This document shows, in pieces, positions 1 to 9,194 of a stretch of 64,000 nt of DNA. The stretch is from an uncultured Erythrobacter sp. (GTDB lineage: Bacteria > Pseudomonadota > Alphaproteobacteria > Sphingomonadales > Sphingomonadaceae), in NCBI GenBank assembly GCA_947494705.1, contig CANLVN010000001.1:992001-1056000 (forward strand). The letters run 5' to 3'. A program made the position numbers and the translations under genes. Each line of letters starts with the position of its first letter. The first letter of the stretch is position 1. The notes under the pieces were generated by a model. It did no database searches. It was given only the letters and a program-made list of their open reading frames with translations, and was not told the origin of the DNA.

Positions 1-1
1 T

Positions 2-1621
2 CATAACACCCAGGCGCAACTGTATGGCGGAGAGGTCTCGGTCGCCGGCAGCACCGGACGCCTGAGCTACACCGTGGCGCTGTCCAACGAGAACAACCGT
101 TTCGGTTACGACGGCCCGACCCGCATCACCGCGGCCGATGGCAGCCTGATAGAAGAGCAGCAGGTCAAGCTGTCGGGCAGGTTCGACAATCCGACGCTCT
201 CGACCAATCTCACCTACGATTTTGGCGGCGAGATCATCGCCAACCTCAACCTGAGCTATGGCGAGGATTTCTTCCGTCGCAGCGAACCGGAGACCGGCGC
301 GACTCCGGATGGCCTCGTGCGCACACGGACGGTCCTCATCGATGAGGACGGCCCGGAATACGAGATCGGCGGCGATATCGAGTTCCCCCTCGGGCCGGGC
401 AAGCTCAAGCTGATCGGGCTCGAACGGTTCGAACGCGACAACTTCACCAACACCGTCATCGACCGTTTCAGCGATGGTCGCGATCCCGATGGAACGCGCT
501 TCACCCGCGTGAGCGAGGATGGCGAGCGCATCGGGCGCGTCGAATATGGCTGGAACATGTGGGACGTCGAGTGGCAGGTGTCGGGCGAAGGCGCGTTCAA
601 CCGGTTGAACCGCAATGCGCAGCTATTCACGCTGCTGCCCGACGACACCTTTTCCGAGATCGACTTCCCCGCCGGAACCGGCGGCGTGACAGAGGATCGC
701 TATGAGGCCCTGCTCAGCGCAACCGCGCAGCTTACGCCCGAGCTATCGCTGCAATTCACCGGCGGCGGCGAATATTCGAAGATTGAGCAGACCGGTTCGG
801 CAGCGAATTCGCGCACTTTCCAGCGGCCCAAGGGATCGCTGACCTTCGCCTGGAAGCCGCAGCCCGATTTCGACGTCTCGCTCGAATTTCGCCGCCGGGT
901 GGGGCAATTGAGCTTCGGTGACTTCCTCGCCAACGTCTCGCTCAACGACGAGAACCAGAGCGGCGGCAACAACGAGCTGGTCCCCGACCAGAGCTGGAAT
1001 GTCGAACTCGAGGTAAACAAGTCGCTGGGCGCGCTGGGGTCGGTCAAGTTCGAAGCGCGGCAGGCTTTCTTCGAGGATTTCATCGACTTTTTCCCGCTCG
1101 CCACTGGCGGCGAGGCGCGCGGCAATATCGGCAGCGCCGATCGCACGCACCTCGAGGTCAATGCGACGCTCAACGGCGACACGCTCGGCGCGACGGGGAC
1201 GCGCTTGGAAATACGCGCGGTCAAGCGATGGATGAGCGTCACCGACCCCTTCATCGGCGTCGAACGCACCTTTTCGAACGATCTCAACGACCTGCTCGAA
1301 CTGGATTTTCGCCACGATATTCCTGCGTCGAGCTGGGCCTATGGCGTGGGGCTGTTCACCAGCGATAACGCCCCCTATTCACGCCGCTTCGAAGTTGGAC
1401 GCGCCTATGAAGGGCCGACTTTCGCCGACCTGTTCATCGAGAACAAGGACGTGCTGGGAATGACCGTGCGGGCTACTTACGCCAACGCGCTGGGCGCGCG
1501 CAATTTCTTCCGGCGAACGGTCTTCGACGGCGACCGTCCCGACGCGCCGATCCTCTTCGTGGAAGACAGCGACCGGCGGATCGGGCCGATCTTCCGCTTC
1601 GTGGTGAGCGGCAACTTCTAG
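2..1621 (+). CDS. TonB-dependent outer-membrane receptor, C-terminal part
   Basis: The reading frame is open to the left edge, so the N-terminal signal peptide and plug domain lie outside the window. What remains is a long stretch of alternating polar and hydrophobic segments typical of a 22-strand beta barrel, and it ends in Asn-Phe. A terminal aromatic residue is the usual outer-membrane protein sorting signal. Such receptors import iron chelates, vitamins or oligosaccharides using TonB energy; the substrate cannot be told from the barrel. An internal GTG at 74 is not a credible start because coding sequence continues upstream of it. Family assignment is by overall character, not by a hallmark motif. 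Confidence 0.75.
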   Translation, partial: HNTQAQLYGGEVSVAGSTGRLSYTVALSNENNRFGYDGPTRITAADGSLIEEQQVKLSGRFDNPTLSTNLTYDFGGEIIANLNLSYGEDFFRRSEPETGATPDGLVRTRTVLIDEDGPEYEIGGDIEFPLGPGKLKLIGLERFERDNFTNTVIDRFSDGRDPDGTRFTRVSEDGERIGRVEYGWNMWDVEWQVSGEGAFNRLNRNAQLFTLLPDDTFSEIDFPAGTGGVTEDRYEALLSATAQLTPELSLQFTGGGEYSKIEQTGSAANSRTFQRPKGSLTFAWKPQPDFDVSLEFRRRVGQLSFGDFLANVSLNDENQSGGNNELVPDQSWNVELEVNKSLGALGSVKFEARQAFFEDFIDFFPLATGGEARGNIGSADRTHLEVNATLNGDTLGATGTRLEIRAVKRWMSVTDPFIGVERTFSNDLNDLLELDFRHDIPASSWAYGVGLFTSDNAPYSRRFEVGRAYEGPTFADLFIENKDVLGMTVRATYANALGARNFFRRTVFDGDRPDAPILFVEDSDRRIGPIFRFVVSGNF

Positions 1622-1710
1622 CCCCTCCCGTGTCGTTCGGATGGCCTTGGGCCCAGACCTCCCTGGGCACATCCGGGAACTGCCTTGCTCGCCCAAGGTA
1701 GATATCAGGA

Positions 1711-3051
1711 ATGTTTGAAGCGCGCATATTGATGATCGCCGTGTTCGGCCTTGCCCTCGTTCTGGCCGTGCCGCTCGAACGAAGGCTCGGCAAGTCGTGG
1801 CTGTCGCTACCGCTGGTCTATGTCGCTGCCGGTTATATCCTGTTCTCGCTGCCCATCGGACTGCCCAGTTTCAATCCGGCGCAGGACGGGTTCGATGCCG
1901 TGGCGCTGGAATATGCCACGGAGTTCATCGTCATCGCCTCGCTCGCCGCAGCCGGTATCTCGATCGACCGGCCTGTCAGCTGGGAAAACTGGAAGCAGAT
2001 ATTGCCGCTGCTGTTGATCGCGATGCCGATCACGATCGTTGGCGTCTCGCTGTTGGGCTGGTGGGCGCTCGGGCTCGCCCCTGCGAGCGCTATCCTTCTG
2101 GGCGCAGCTCTCGCCCCGACCGACCCCGTGCTCGCACGCAGCGTTCAGGTCGGTCCGCCGGGCGAAGAGCAGCGCCACGACGTGCGTTTCAGCCTGACGG
2201 CGGAAGCGGGCCTGAATGACGGCCTCGCCTTCCCCTTCACCTATCTCGCCATCGCAGCCGTAGGGATGAGCGCGCTGGGCGGGTGGACGCTGGAATGGCT
2301 GGCCTTCGATGTCGTCTTTCGCATCGTAGTCGGCTGCGCGCTGGGGTTTGCGGTCGGGCGTCTGGGCTCGTGGTACGTGTTTGAACGCGAAGCCGATGAC
2401 CCGGTCGAGGATGAGGACGACGAAGCGCCGCGCTATTCGACCAGCGAAGGCCTGATCGTGCTGGGGACGTTGCTGCTTGCCTATGGCGCAGCGGAACTCG
2501 CGGAAGGTTACGGCTTTCTCGCGGTGTTCGTCGCCGCCGTGACGGCGCGACAGCGCGAGAATGCCAGCCGGTATCACCGTATCAGCCACCATTTCATCGA
2601 CCAGATCGAACAGATCGTGCTGGTCGCAGTCCTGTTCGGGTTCGGAGCCATGCTGGCAAGCGGAGTGCTCGACAATCTCACCGTGACCGCGGCGATAGTG
2701 GCGCTGCTGCTGGTCTTCGTGATCCGTCCGCTTTCGGGCCTTCTAGCCGAAACCCGCAGCGGCCTGCCATGGGCGGGCAAGCTGGCCATCGCCTTTCTTG
2801 GCGTGCGCGGGATGGGCTCGATATACTACACCGCTTATGGCCAGACCCATGCCGACTTCGATCAACTGGGCATTATCTGGGCAACAGTGAGCTTTGCCAT
2901 TCTTGTCTCGATCGTGGTCCACGGGATCGCATCGGCACCGATCATCCGCGCGATCGAGCGCAGGGACGGTCATATCCATGTCGGCAGCGACCCGACCATG
3001 GCATCGCTCAGCCCGGATCTCGAAACAGACAAGCCGGTCAAGCCGTGCTGA
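1711..3051 (+). CDS. CPA1-family Na+/H+ (cation:proton) antiporter
   Basis: A 446-residue inner-membrane protein with about twelve hydrophobic segments. Two family motifs are visible: APTDPVLA near residue 134, and EAGLNDGLAFPF near residue 165, where the Asn-Asp pair is the ion-binding site of CPA1 exchangers. It would exchange cytoplasmic Na+ or K+ for protons in pH and salt homeostasis. A CAGGA sequence lies just ahead of the ATG. An acidic cytoplasmic loop (EREADDPVEDEDDEAP) interrupts the membrane part near residues 225-240. It stands alone between the receptor gene and the convergent trigger factor gene, so there is no operon context. Confidence 0.85.
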   Translation: MFEARILMIAVFGLALVLAVPLERRLGKSWLSLPLVYVAAGYILFSLPIGLPSFNPAQDGFDAVALEYATEFIVIASLAAAGISIDRPVSWENWKQILPLLLIAMPITIVGVSLLGWWALGLAPASAILLGAALAPTDPVLARSVQVGPPGEEQRHDVRFSLTAEAGLNDGLAFPFTYLAIAAVGMSALGGWTLEWLAFDVVFRIVVGCALGFAVGRLGSWYVFEREADDPVEDEDDEAPRYSTSEGLIVLGTLLLAYGAAELAEGYGFLAVFVAAVTARQRENASRYHRISHHFIDQIEQIVLVAVLFGFGAMLASGVLDNLTVTAAIVALLLVFVIRPLSGLLAETRSGLPWAGKLAIAFLGVRGMGSIYYTAYGQTHADFDQLGIIWATVSFAILVSIVVHGIASAPIIRAIERRDGHIHVGSDPTMASLSPDLETDKPVKPC

Positions 3052-3106
3052 TCAGAGCGATGCTCGTCGGCTAGCTCCTAGCGGACCGAAAGAGGCGGCA
3101 ATGCGG

Positions 3107-3140
3107 ATCGGGCAGGCGCAACTGAATGTGCCTGCCCGAT
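3107..3140. terminator. Hairpin between convergent genes, probable bidirectional terminator
   Basis: ATCGGGCAGGCGCA and TGTGCCTGCCCGAT form a 14-bp stem (one G-U pair) with a 6-base loop, between the convergent antiporter and tig genes. No T-run follows on either strand, so termination strength is uncertain. Confidence 0.5.
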
Positions 3141-3163
3141 ACCATGTCCGTTAGCCTGATGGC

Positions 3164-4801
3164 TTATTCGCCGTCGGAAGCTTTCTTGGCAGGAGCCTTC
3201 TTCGCAGGCGCCTTCTTGGCGGGTGCCTTTTTGGCGGGTGCTTTCTTGGCAGCAGGCTTCTTCTCAGCCGTTTCCTTGGCCGGTGCCTTTTTGGCCGGAG
3301 CCTTCTTGGCAGGAGCCTTTTTCGCGGGAGCCTTCTTCGCAGCGGGCTTGTCTTCCGCTGCATCGTCCGCCTTCTTGGCCGGGGCCTTCTTGGCGGCGGG
3401 CTTCTTGGCTGCTGCCTTCTTCGCCGGAGCCTTCTTCTTCGGTTCGGCCTTGGCCTTTTCGGCTTCCGCTTCCTCGTCGGCTTCGATCGCTTCCTGCAGT
3501 TCCTCGACGGTCACTTCGCGCTCGGTGACTTCGGCCTTGTCGAACAGGAAGTCGACGACCTTGTCTTCATAGAGCGGCGCGCGCAGCTGGGCTGCAGCCA
3601 TCGGCTCCTGCTGGATATACTGGATGAAGCGCTCGCGATCTTCCTCGCGATATTGCTGCGCCGCCTGCTGCACCAGCATGCTCATTTCCTGCTGCGTCAC
3701 TTCGACGCCATTCGCCTGGCCGATTTCGGAGAGCAGAAGGCCAAGGCGCACGCGGCGTTCCGCAATCGCGCGATAGTCTTCCTTCTCTTCCTCGATCTGC
3801 TTGAGAGCTTCCTCGGGATTCTCTTCCTTGGCCGCTTCTTCCTGAAGCTGCGCCCAGATCTGCTGGAACTCGGCCTCTACCATGGTCTGCGGAACTTCGA
3901 AATCGTGGCCCGCGGCCAGCTGATCGAGAAGCGAACGCTTCATCTGCGTGCGGGTCAGGCCAGCGGTCTGCTGCTCCAGCTGGCCCTTCATGATTTCCTG
4001 CAGCTTTTCGAGGCTGTCGAGGCCGAGATTCTTGGCGAACTCGTCGTCGACCTTGGTCTCGGTCTCGACCTTCACCGCTTTCACGGTGACGTCGAAAGTC
4101 GCTTCCTTGCCGGCGAGGTGCTCGGCCTGGTATTCTTCGGGGAAGGTCACGGTGATGGTCTTCTCATCGCCCGCCTTGGCACCGACCAGCTGCTCTTCGA
4201 AACCGGGGATGAACGCACCCGAACCGATCACCAGCGGAGCGTCTTCGGCCTTGCCGCCTTCGAACGGCTCGCCGTCGAGCTTGCCGACGAAATCGATGAT
4301 GAGCTGGTTGCCGTCGGCCGCCTTCTTGGTCTTGGCGGCGTCCTTGTAGCTCTTGTTCTGGCCCGCGACGTTGAGGATCGCTTCCTCGATCTGCTCGTCG
4401 GTCACCGGGACAACAAGCTTTTCGAGCTTCAGACCGTCGGTGCTCGGCGCCTCGACCTGCGGAAGCACTTCGAGTTCGACGGTGACTTCGGCGTCCTTGC
4501 CCTGCTCGTAATCTTCATCGAGTGCGATGCTGGGCTGCATGGCGGGGCGCAGGTCCTCGTCCTTGAGCAGCTTGTCGACCGATTCGCGGATCATGTCATT
4601 GAGCGTTTGTGCGTGAAGCTGCTCGCCATGCATCTTCTTTACGAGGTTGGCAGGCACCTTACCCGGGCGGAAGCCCGGCATTTTGACCTGCGGGGCGATT
4701 TTCTTGATCTCGGCGTCGATCTTGCCGGAGATTTCGCCTGCGGTCAGCGTGATGGTGTAGGCGCGCTTGAGCCCTTCATTCGTGGTCTGCTTGATAGCCA
4801 T
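3164..4801 (-). CDS. tig: Trigger factor chaperone with Lys/Ala/Pro-rich C-terminal tail
   Basis: Ribosome-associated chaperone that meets nascent chains at the exit tunnel. The ribosome-docking signature GFRPGKVP lies at about residues 43-50. An FKBP-type prolyl isomerase domain spans roughly 160-245 (with the [11 protein letters not shown] segment), and a helical chaperone domain follows. The protein is 545 residues, about 100 more than usual trigger factors. The excess is a tail at residues 454-545 made mostly of [14 protein letters not shown]-type repeats, broken by two acidic patches (DDAAED and KETAEKK). Such tails resemble histone H1-like nucleic-acid-binding regions. The start ATG at 4801 gives the normal N-terminus. 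The gene stands alone, with tRNA-Leu just upstream on the same strand. Confidence 0.95.
   Translation of the reverse strand: MAIKQTTNEGLKRAYTITLTAGEISGKIDAEIKKIAPQVKMPGFRPGKVPANLVKKMHGEQLHAQTLNDMIRESVDKLLKDEDLRPAMQPSIALDEDYEQGKDAEVTVELEVLPQVEAPSTDGLKLEKLVVPVTDEQIEEAILNVAGQNKSYKDAAKTKKAADGNQLIIDFVGKLDGEPFEGGKAEDAPLVIGSGAFIPGFEEQLVGAKAGDEKTITVTFPEEYQAEHLAGKEATFDVTVKAVKVETETKVDDEFAKNLGLDSLEKLQEIMKGQLEQQTAGLTRTQMKRSLLDQLAAGHDFEVPQTMVEAEFQQIWAQLQEEAAKEENPEEALKQIEEEKEDYRAIAERRVRLGLLLSEIGQANGVEVTQQEMSMLVQQAAQQYREEDRERFIQYIQQEPMAAAQLRAPLYEDKVVDFLFDKAEVTEREVTVEELQEAIEADEEAEAEKAKAEPKKKAPAKKAAAKKPAAKKAPAKKADDAAEDKPAAKKAPAKKAPAKKAPAKKAPAKETAEKKPAAKKAPAKKAPAKKAPAKKAPAKKASDGE
3167..3442 (-). repeat. Degenerate tandem repeat encoding the trigger factor tail
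   Basis: On the plus strand this is a run of variants of GCCTTCTTGGCAGGAG, in steps of 12 to 15 bases, all in the tig frame. It encodes KKAPA/KKPAA units. Slippage between units could change the tail length between strains. Confidence 0.8.
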
Positions 4802-4861
4802 GGGAGTTGAACTTCAGCCTTCTTGCGTATGGGTCGAGGGGTGCTGCGATCCGGGCCGAAA

Positions 4862-4946
4862 TGGTGCGGGCGAAGGGACTCGAACCCCCACATCTTGCGA
4901 TACTGGTACCTAAAACCAGCGCGTCTACCAATTCCGCCACGCCCGC
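4862..4946 (-). tRNA. tRNA-Leu (anticodon TAG)
   Basis: On the minus strand the sequence starts GCGGGCGTGGCGGAA and ends CGCCCGCACCA, so the 7-bp acceptor stem and an encoded CCA are present. The anticodon stem CTGGT/ACCAG holds the loop TTTAGGT, giving anticodon TAG, which reads CUA and related leucine codons. The long variable arm expected for tRNA-Leu is present (85 bases including CCA). Confidence 0.96.
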
Positions 4947-5120
4947 TTGCCCGAACGAAGCCGCGCGGGAAACCTGACCGGCTCCCCGCGCGCATTAGCG
5001 AGCGCATCTAAAGCCCCTCGCGCAAAAGGGCAAGACTGGTGGTGGCAAATCAGCGCCTAGTTGCGGAACAAAGGCCGAAACGACCGGTTAAGTTGTAGTG
5101 AAATCAAAAGGATCAAGGTC

Positions 5121-5270
5121 GTGAAGCTTAATCTCAACGCAATGAAAGCACGCAACGCACGGGCCATTCTCAGCCTGCGCACCCCTTCCGAACGCCAGGT
5201 AAGGCGAACCGGCGAGGTCTCGCCCGATCACAGCGGGGAGCCCGAGCCCTCAGGTGTCGCAGGCAACTGA
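5121..5270 (+). CDS. Possible small basic protein (49 aa)
   Basis: A short reading frame from GTG at 5121, with AAGGATCAAGG just upstream as a possible ribosome site. The product starts VKLNLNAMKARNARA and ends in a hydrophilic stretch, with no signal or membrane segment. An earlier start at 5061 would add an N-terminus without an obvious ribosome site. Nothing recognisable; it may be non-coding sequence upstream of the next small gene. Confidence 0.25.
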   Translation: MKLNLNAMKARNARAILSLRTPSERQVRRTGEVSPDHSGEPEPSGVAGN

Positions 5271-5323
5271 GCCTGGGCCAAGGCCACCCGCCGGAACGAA
5301 ATACCAGAAACAGGAATGTCATC

Positions 5324-5530
5324 ATGGCAACGTCCCCCGACAAGAAGCCCGGAACCATAGACCCGGCCGCGCCGCCTGAAAGCCCGCCCGGCAAGCTTCC
5401 CGAGGAAACACCTCATCAGGCACCCGACGAGATCGTGCCGCCCGAACCCGACACCGATCGCCCGGACGGCGCACCGGCGGAAACGCCCGGCATCAGCGAT
5501 CCGACGATCGACCCCAGTGTAAAGACCTGA
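5324..5530 (+). CDS. Small proline-rich acidic protein (68 aa)
   Basis: Starts MATSPDKKPGTIDPAA after an AGGAA ribosome site. The product is about one quarter proline, acidic, with no cysteine and no membrane segment, so it is probably disordered. The next frame starts 18 bases downstream and has a similar composition (both contain PP-x-DPD/IDP motifs), so the two are likely co-transcribed and perhaps related. I do not recognise a family. Confidence 0.5.
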   Translation: MATSPDKKPGTIDPAAPPESPPGKLPEETPHQAPDEIVPPEPDTDRPDGAPAETPGISDPTIDPSVKT

Positions 5531-5548
5531 ACCGGACGGAAAACGCCC

Positions 5549-5809
5549 ATGAGCCAGCGCGACGATTATGAAAAACCCCGCATCCCGCCAGCGACCCCGC
5601 CGGTGATCGACCCCGATGCCGAGCCGAAAAGCTCCGAGGAAATGGAGCAGGAGGGCGAAGAAGAGGGCGAGCCGCTGGGCAATCGCAGCGATCCCGACCA
5701 GATCGACACCGAGATGTCGGACAAGCTGCGCAAGCGGCAGGACCGTGACGGCGGCGGAGAGTCCGAACATGACTCAGCCAGCCCGGAAACACTGCTGCCG
5801 CCGGACTGA
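5549..5809 (+). CDS. Small acidic, proline-rich protein (86 aa)
   Basis: Starts MSQRDDYEKPRIPPATPP and contains a strongly acidic central run (SSEEMEQEGEEEGE), then a short Lys/Arg-rich helix (MSDKLRKRQDRD). No cysteine, signal or membrane segment. It probably forms an operon with the 68-residue gene ahead of it. Composition suggests a disordered cytoplasmic protein. Function unknown. Confidence 0.5.
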   Translation: MSQRDDYEKPRIPPATPPVIDPDAEPKSSEEMEQEGEEEGEPLGNRSDPDQIDTEMSDKLRKRQDRDGGGESEHDSASPETLLPPD

Positions 5810-5874
5810 GGAACGGGCGAGCCGTGCAACGGTTCGATATTGTCAGCTTCGCGTGCGCGCACTAAGGGCGCGCC

Positions 5875-6183
5875 ATGACCGAAGAAAGCACCCCCACCCC
5901 GACTCCCGATACGTCGAACGACGTTCCGCCCTCCCATCTCAGCGTGAACCCGCGCAGCGAACACTTCGATGCCGAAGTGCTGCAGCGCGGCGTCGGGATC
6001 AAGTTCAAGGACCGCGTACGCACCGATATCGAGGAATACTCGATCTCCGAAGGCTGGGTCCGTGTGCAGGCGGGCAAGACCGTCGACCGCAAGGGCAACC
6101 CGCTGACCATCAAACTGACCGGCCCGGTCGAAGCGTGGTACGAAGATCTCGGCGACAATCCGCCGGTCGCAAAGAAGGACTAG
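5875..6183 (+). CDS. DUF3297 family protein
   Basis: A 102-residue protein. After a disordered Thr/Pro-rich N-terminus comes the compact family domain, including PRSEHFDAEVLQRGVGIKF near residues 26-44 and GWVRVQAGKTVDRKGNPLTIKL further on. The family is common in proteobacteria and sometimes carries a glutathione peroxidase label that the sequence does not support: there is no catalytic Cys or Sec. It precedes der by 51 bases and may share its transcript. Confidence 0.8.
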   Translation: MTEESTPTPTPDTSNDVPPSHLSVNPRSEHFDAEVLQRGVGIKFKDRVRTDIEEYSISEGWVRVQAGKTVDRKGNPLTIKLTGPVEAWYEDLGDNPPVAKKD

Positions 6184-6234
6184 AGTCCTGCTGTCCTTGC
6201 CAAGTGGCGGGATAGCGACCACTTGCGCAATGGC

Positions 6235-7662
6235 ATGAAACCTACCGTCATCATCATCGGACGCCCCAACGTGGGCAAGTCCACCTTGTTCAACCGGCTT
6301 GTCGGAAAGAAGCTGGCGCTCGTCGACGACCAGCCCGGCGTCACGCGCGACCGACGGCTGGGCGATGCCGAGATCGCCGGGCTCGAGTTCACCGTAGTCG
6401 ACACCGCCGGGTGGGAGGACGAAGACGACCTCACCCTCCCCGGCCGGATGCGCAAGCAGACCGAGGCGAGCCTCGAAGGCGCCGACGCGGCGATGTTCGT
6501 GGTCGATGCCCGTGCCGGCCTGACCCCGCTCGACAATGAAATAGCGCGTTATCTGCGCGAACACGACGTGCCGATCGTCCTCGTCGCCAACAAGGCGGAA
6601 GGTTCTGCGGGTGAGAGCGGCGTGCTCGAGGCTTATTCGCTCGGCTTCGGCGACCCGGTCGCGATGTCGGCAGAGCATGGCGAGGGCATTGCGGACCTGT
6701 TCGGCGGATTGTGGCCGATCATCGGCGAGGCAGCCGAAGCCGCCGAAGCGCGCGCAGCGGAGACCACAGAAGACGATGAGGATGCCCCGCTCGGCCCGCT
6801 AAAGCTGGCCATTGTCGGACGGCCCAATGCGGGCAAGTCGACCCTCATCAACCGCCTGCTGGGCGAAGATCGCCTGCTGACCGGACCCGAAGCGGGGATC
6901 ACGCGCGACTCGATCTCCATCGATTGGAACTGGACGGATCCCAAGTCCGGAGAGACGCGGGAGATCCGCCTGATCGACACGGCAGGGATGCGCAAGAAGC
7001 GCAACGTCACCGAAAAGCTCGAAAAGCTCAGCGTCGCCGATGCCCGCCGCGCAGTGGACTTCGCCGAAGTCGTGGTGCTGCTGCTCGATGCGACACAGGG
7101 TCTGGAGCACCAGGATCTCAAGATCGCCAGCCACGTGCTCGAAGAGGGCCGCGCGCTGATGGTCGCGATTAACAAGTGGGACGTGGCCGAAGAGCCTTCC
7201 GCACTGTTCAACGGTATCAAGGATGCACTGCATGACGGGCTTGCGCAGGTGCGCGGGCTGCCGGTCTTTTCGGTCAGCGCCAAGACCGGCAAGGGTCTCG
7301 ACACGATGCTGGGAGCGGCCTTTACCCTGCGCGACAGCTGGTCGAAACGCGTGCCCACCGCCGCGCTCAACCGCTGGTTCGACGATGCATTGGAGGCCAA
7401 TCCCCCGCCCGCACCCGGCGGGCGCCGGATCAAGCTGCGCTACATCACTCAGGCTGGCACCCGCCCGCCGCGCTTCGTGATCTTCGGCACGCGCCTCGAC
7501 GATCTGCCCAAATCCTACGAGCGCTATCTGGTCAACGGCATCCGCTCCAAGCTCGGCTTCGAGGCGGTGCCGGTGCGCGTTACGCTCAAGTCGCCCAAGA
7601 ACCCCTACAACGCCAACAAGGGCGGCGGGGGCAACTACTCTGGAGGTTCCGACAAGTCATGA
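6235..7662 (+). CDS. der: Ribosome-assembly GTPase Der (EngA)
   Basis: Tandem-G-domain GTPase needed for maturation of the 50S subunit. The first P-loop, GRPNVGKS, is at residues 9-16 and the second, GRPNAGKS, at 195-202. Each is followed by a DTAGW or DTAGM switch and an NK[AW]D-type motif (VANKAEG, NKWD), and the C-terminal KH-like domain closes the protein. Start ATG 6235 puts the first P-loop at its usual place; an in-frame TTG at 6223 would add four residues. The tail ends in a glycine-rich GGGGNYSGG segment. The stop overlaps the start of the DUF2721 gene by four bases (ATGA), so the two are probably translationally coupled. Confidence 0.97.
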   Translation: MKPTVIIIGRPNVGKSTLFNRLVGKKLALVDDQPGVTRDRRLGDAEIAGLEFTVVDTAGWEDEDDLTLPGRMRKQTEASLEGADAAMFVVDARAGLTPLDNEIARYLREHDVPIVLVANKAEGSAGESGVLEAYSLGFGDPVAMSAEHGEGIADLFGGLWPIIGEAAEAAEARAAETTEDDEDAPLGPLKLAIVGRPNAGKSTLINRLLGEDRLLTGPEAGITRDSISIDWNWTDPKSGETREIRLIDTAGMRKKRNVTEKLEKLSVADARRAVDFAEVVVLLLDATQGLEHQDLKIASHVLEEGRALMVAINKWDVAEEPSALFNGIKDALHDGLAQVRGLPVFSVSAKTGKGLDTMLGAAFTLRDSWSKRVPTAALNRWFDDALEANPPPAPGGRRIKLRYITQAGTRPPRFVIFGTRLDDLPKSYERYLVNGIRSKLGFEAVPVRVTLKSPKNPYNANKGGGGNYSGGSDKS

Positions 7663-8156
7663 GCTTCGTCGACCTTTTCCTGGCCAGCAGCATTGCGGGC
7701 GAGTTGCTTGAACGCACCGCCGATACACCGCGCGTACTGAACGCGGTGCAGTTGAGCCTTGCTCCCGCATTCCTGCTGGTGGGCATCGGCAGCATCATGA
7801 ACGTCATGATGCAGCGGCTGATCTGGCTTGCCGGACGAATCGAGAGGCTTTGCGCCAATTCGGAATCGAAAGACCCGGCTTTTATCAGTCGTCTGCCCTT
7901 CGAGGTCGAGATTGCATGGCTGACACGCCGCCGCCGCCTCGTGCGGATTGCGATCAAGTTCGCCACCGCAGCGGCAGTCGTCATCAGCCTGGTGATCGCC
8001 CTGCTGTTCGTCTCCGCCTATGTCCACATGCGGATGGGCACGCTGGTCGCCGCACTCTGGGTGATCACGGTCGGCCTGCTGATCACCGCCCTTCTCCACT
8101 TTCTGCGCGAGACCCTGCTCGCGGCAGACAGTCCGGGTGACACGCCCGGCGATTAA
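7659..8156 (+). CDS. DUF2721 family membrane protein
   Basis: A 165-residue protein with three hydrophobic segments, near residues 27-50, 105-130 and 130-155. The family pattern LAPAFLLVGIGSIMNVMMQRL is visible at about residues 31-51, followed by a cytoplasmic, Arg-rich loop. Function of the family is unknown. Coupled to der through an ATGA overlap. Confidence 0.75.
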   Translation: MSFVDLFLASSIAGELLERTADTPRVLNAVQLSLAPAFLLVGIGSIMNVMMQRLIWLAGRIERLCANSESKDPAFISRLPFEVEIAWLTRRRRLVRIAIKFATAAAVVISLVIALLFVSAYVHMRMGTLVAALWVITVGLLITALLHFLRETLLAADSPGDTPGD

Positions 8157-8162
8157 AAAGAA

Positions 8163-8190
8163 GGGGCGGCGACCTTTCGGCCCCGCCCCC
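8163..8190 (-). terminator. Terminator of bfr, possibly bidirectional
   Basis: On the minus strand GGGGGCGGGGCCGAAAGGTCGCCGCCCC folds into a GC-rich hairpin followed by TTCTTTTT, about 20 bases after the bfr stop. The convergent DUF2721 gene ends just on the other side. Confidence 0.7.
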
Positions 8191-8212
8191 TCGTATTCTT
8201 CTGGCACTTTGC

Positions 8213-8719
8213 TCAGTTCTGCGCGCCGGCCTTCGTTTCGTCCTGACCGGCAGGGGCGCTTTGCAGCTGGTTGTAGTTCTGCAGTCCCATACGCTCGATC
8301 ATGTCGAACTGCGTTTCGAGGAAGTCGACATGCTCTTCCTCATTCGCAAGGATATTTTCGAACAGCTGTTCGGAGGTATAGTCGCGCACGCTCTTCGCAT
8401 ATTCGGCCGCATCGCGCAGCAACGGGATCGCCTCTTCTTCGAGTGCGAGATCGGCCTTGAGGATTTCCTCGACGCTTTCGCCGACCTTCAGGTTGTGGAT
8501 CGCCTGGAAGTTGGGAAGCCCTTCGAGGAACAGGATACGCTCGGCCAGCTGGTCGGCGTGGTGCATTTCCTCGATCGATTCCTTGCGCTCATATTCGGCA
8601 AGCTTGGTGATGCCCCAGTCGGCGAGCACGCGATAATGCAGCCAGTACTGGTTGATGGCGGTGAGTTCGTTGGTGAGTGCCTTGTTCAGGAACTCGATGA
8701 CTTTGGGATCGCCCTTCAT
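8213..8719 (-). CDS. bfr: Bacterioferritin
   Basis: Iron-storage protein that forms a 24-subunit shell and oxidises Fe2+ at a di-iron site. All expected residues are present at their usual positions: ferroxidase ligands Glu18, Glu51, His54, Glu94, Glu127 and His130, and the haem ligand Met52. Length 168 residues with a short, disordered, Gln/Ala-rich tail. It lies downstream of bfd on the same strand, separated by 159 bases that may hold its own promoter. A TTTAGAATCAG element at about 8833 in that gap resembles half of an Irr-type iron control element (TTTAGAA), a weak hint of iron regulation. Confidence 0.97.
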   Translation of the reverse strand: MKGDPKVIEFLNKALTNELTAINQYWLHYRVLADWGITKLAEYERKESIEEMHHADQLAERILFLEGLPNFQAIHNLKVGESVEEILKADLALEEEAIPLLRDAAEYAKSVRDYTSEQLFENILANEEEHVDFLETQFDMIERMGLQNYNQLQSAPAGQDETKAGAQN

Positions 8720-8878
8720 GGCCTGTTTCCTCGCAAAAATGGTGTTTGCGCCAGATCAAAGCGGTGGCGCTTGCAAGGTGTCATATAGAGCCTGCGCCCC
8801 TGTGCACGCAAGGGCAGCGGGAAAATTTTTCGTTTAGAATCAGCTATTTGCAAGCCGCTCGCAATTGCGGTGTGCAGT

Positions 8879-9070
8879 TTATAATGCGACTTTTTCGCAA
8901 GCGGCAAGCGCACGTTCTTGGTCGAGAATTTCGCCAGCCTTTGCAAGGCATTGCCCGCAATTGGGCCTTTTGCCGAGCGTCGCGTAAGTCGATTCGGCAT
9001 CTCCGCTGGAGTTGATCGCGGCGGCGCGAAGGTCGGTTTCGCGAATTGCGTTGCAAATGCAAATATACAT
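8879..9070 (-). CDS. bfd: Bacterioferritin-associated ferredoxin Bfd
   Basis: A 63-residue [2Fe-2S] protein that docks on bacterioferritin and reduces stored Fe3+ for release. The four cluster ligands are Cys4, Cys6, Cys38 and Cys41, in the pattern MYICICNAI ... PNCGQC typical of Bfd. The start at 9070 is chosen because the family begins at this Met; the frame runs further upstream but that part is not family-like. A GGAG motif precedes it. Its neighbour bfr is the partner protein. Confidence 0.92.
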   Translation of the reverse strand: MYICICNAIRETDLRAAAINSSGDAESTYATLGKRPNCGQCLAKAGEILDQERALAACEKVAL

Positions 9071-9194
9071 GGGGCTGCGAATCTCTCCTGCGAAGCGTTT
9101 GCAGAAAGTAAGATATGCGAACAAATCTCAATAGCAAGCGAATTCGGAACCTGTTTGTTCACAGCTCGCGCTCGCTCTCAGGTGGCGCCCGCCC

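Noticed and set aside
3167-3442. CRISPR-like short repeats
   Set aside because: The repeats are in frame within tig and encode KKAPA units; there are no spacers and no cas genes.
3653-4810. Long plus-strand frame opposite tig
   Set aside because: Antisense of a clear trigger factor gene; the product is a Leu/Arg-rich shadow with no ribosome site.
5875-6183. Glutathione peroxidase label for the DUF3297 protein
   Set aside because: No catalytic Cys or Sec and no thioredoxin-fold motif are present.
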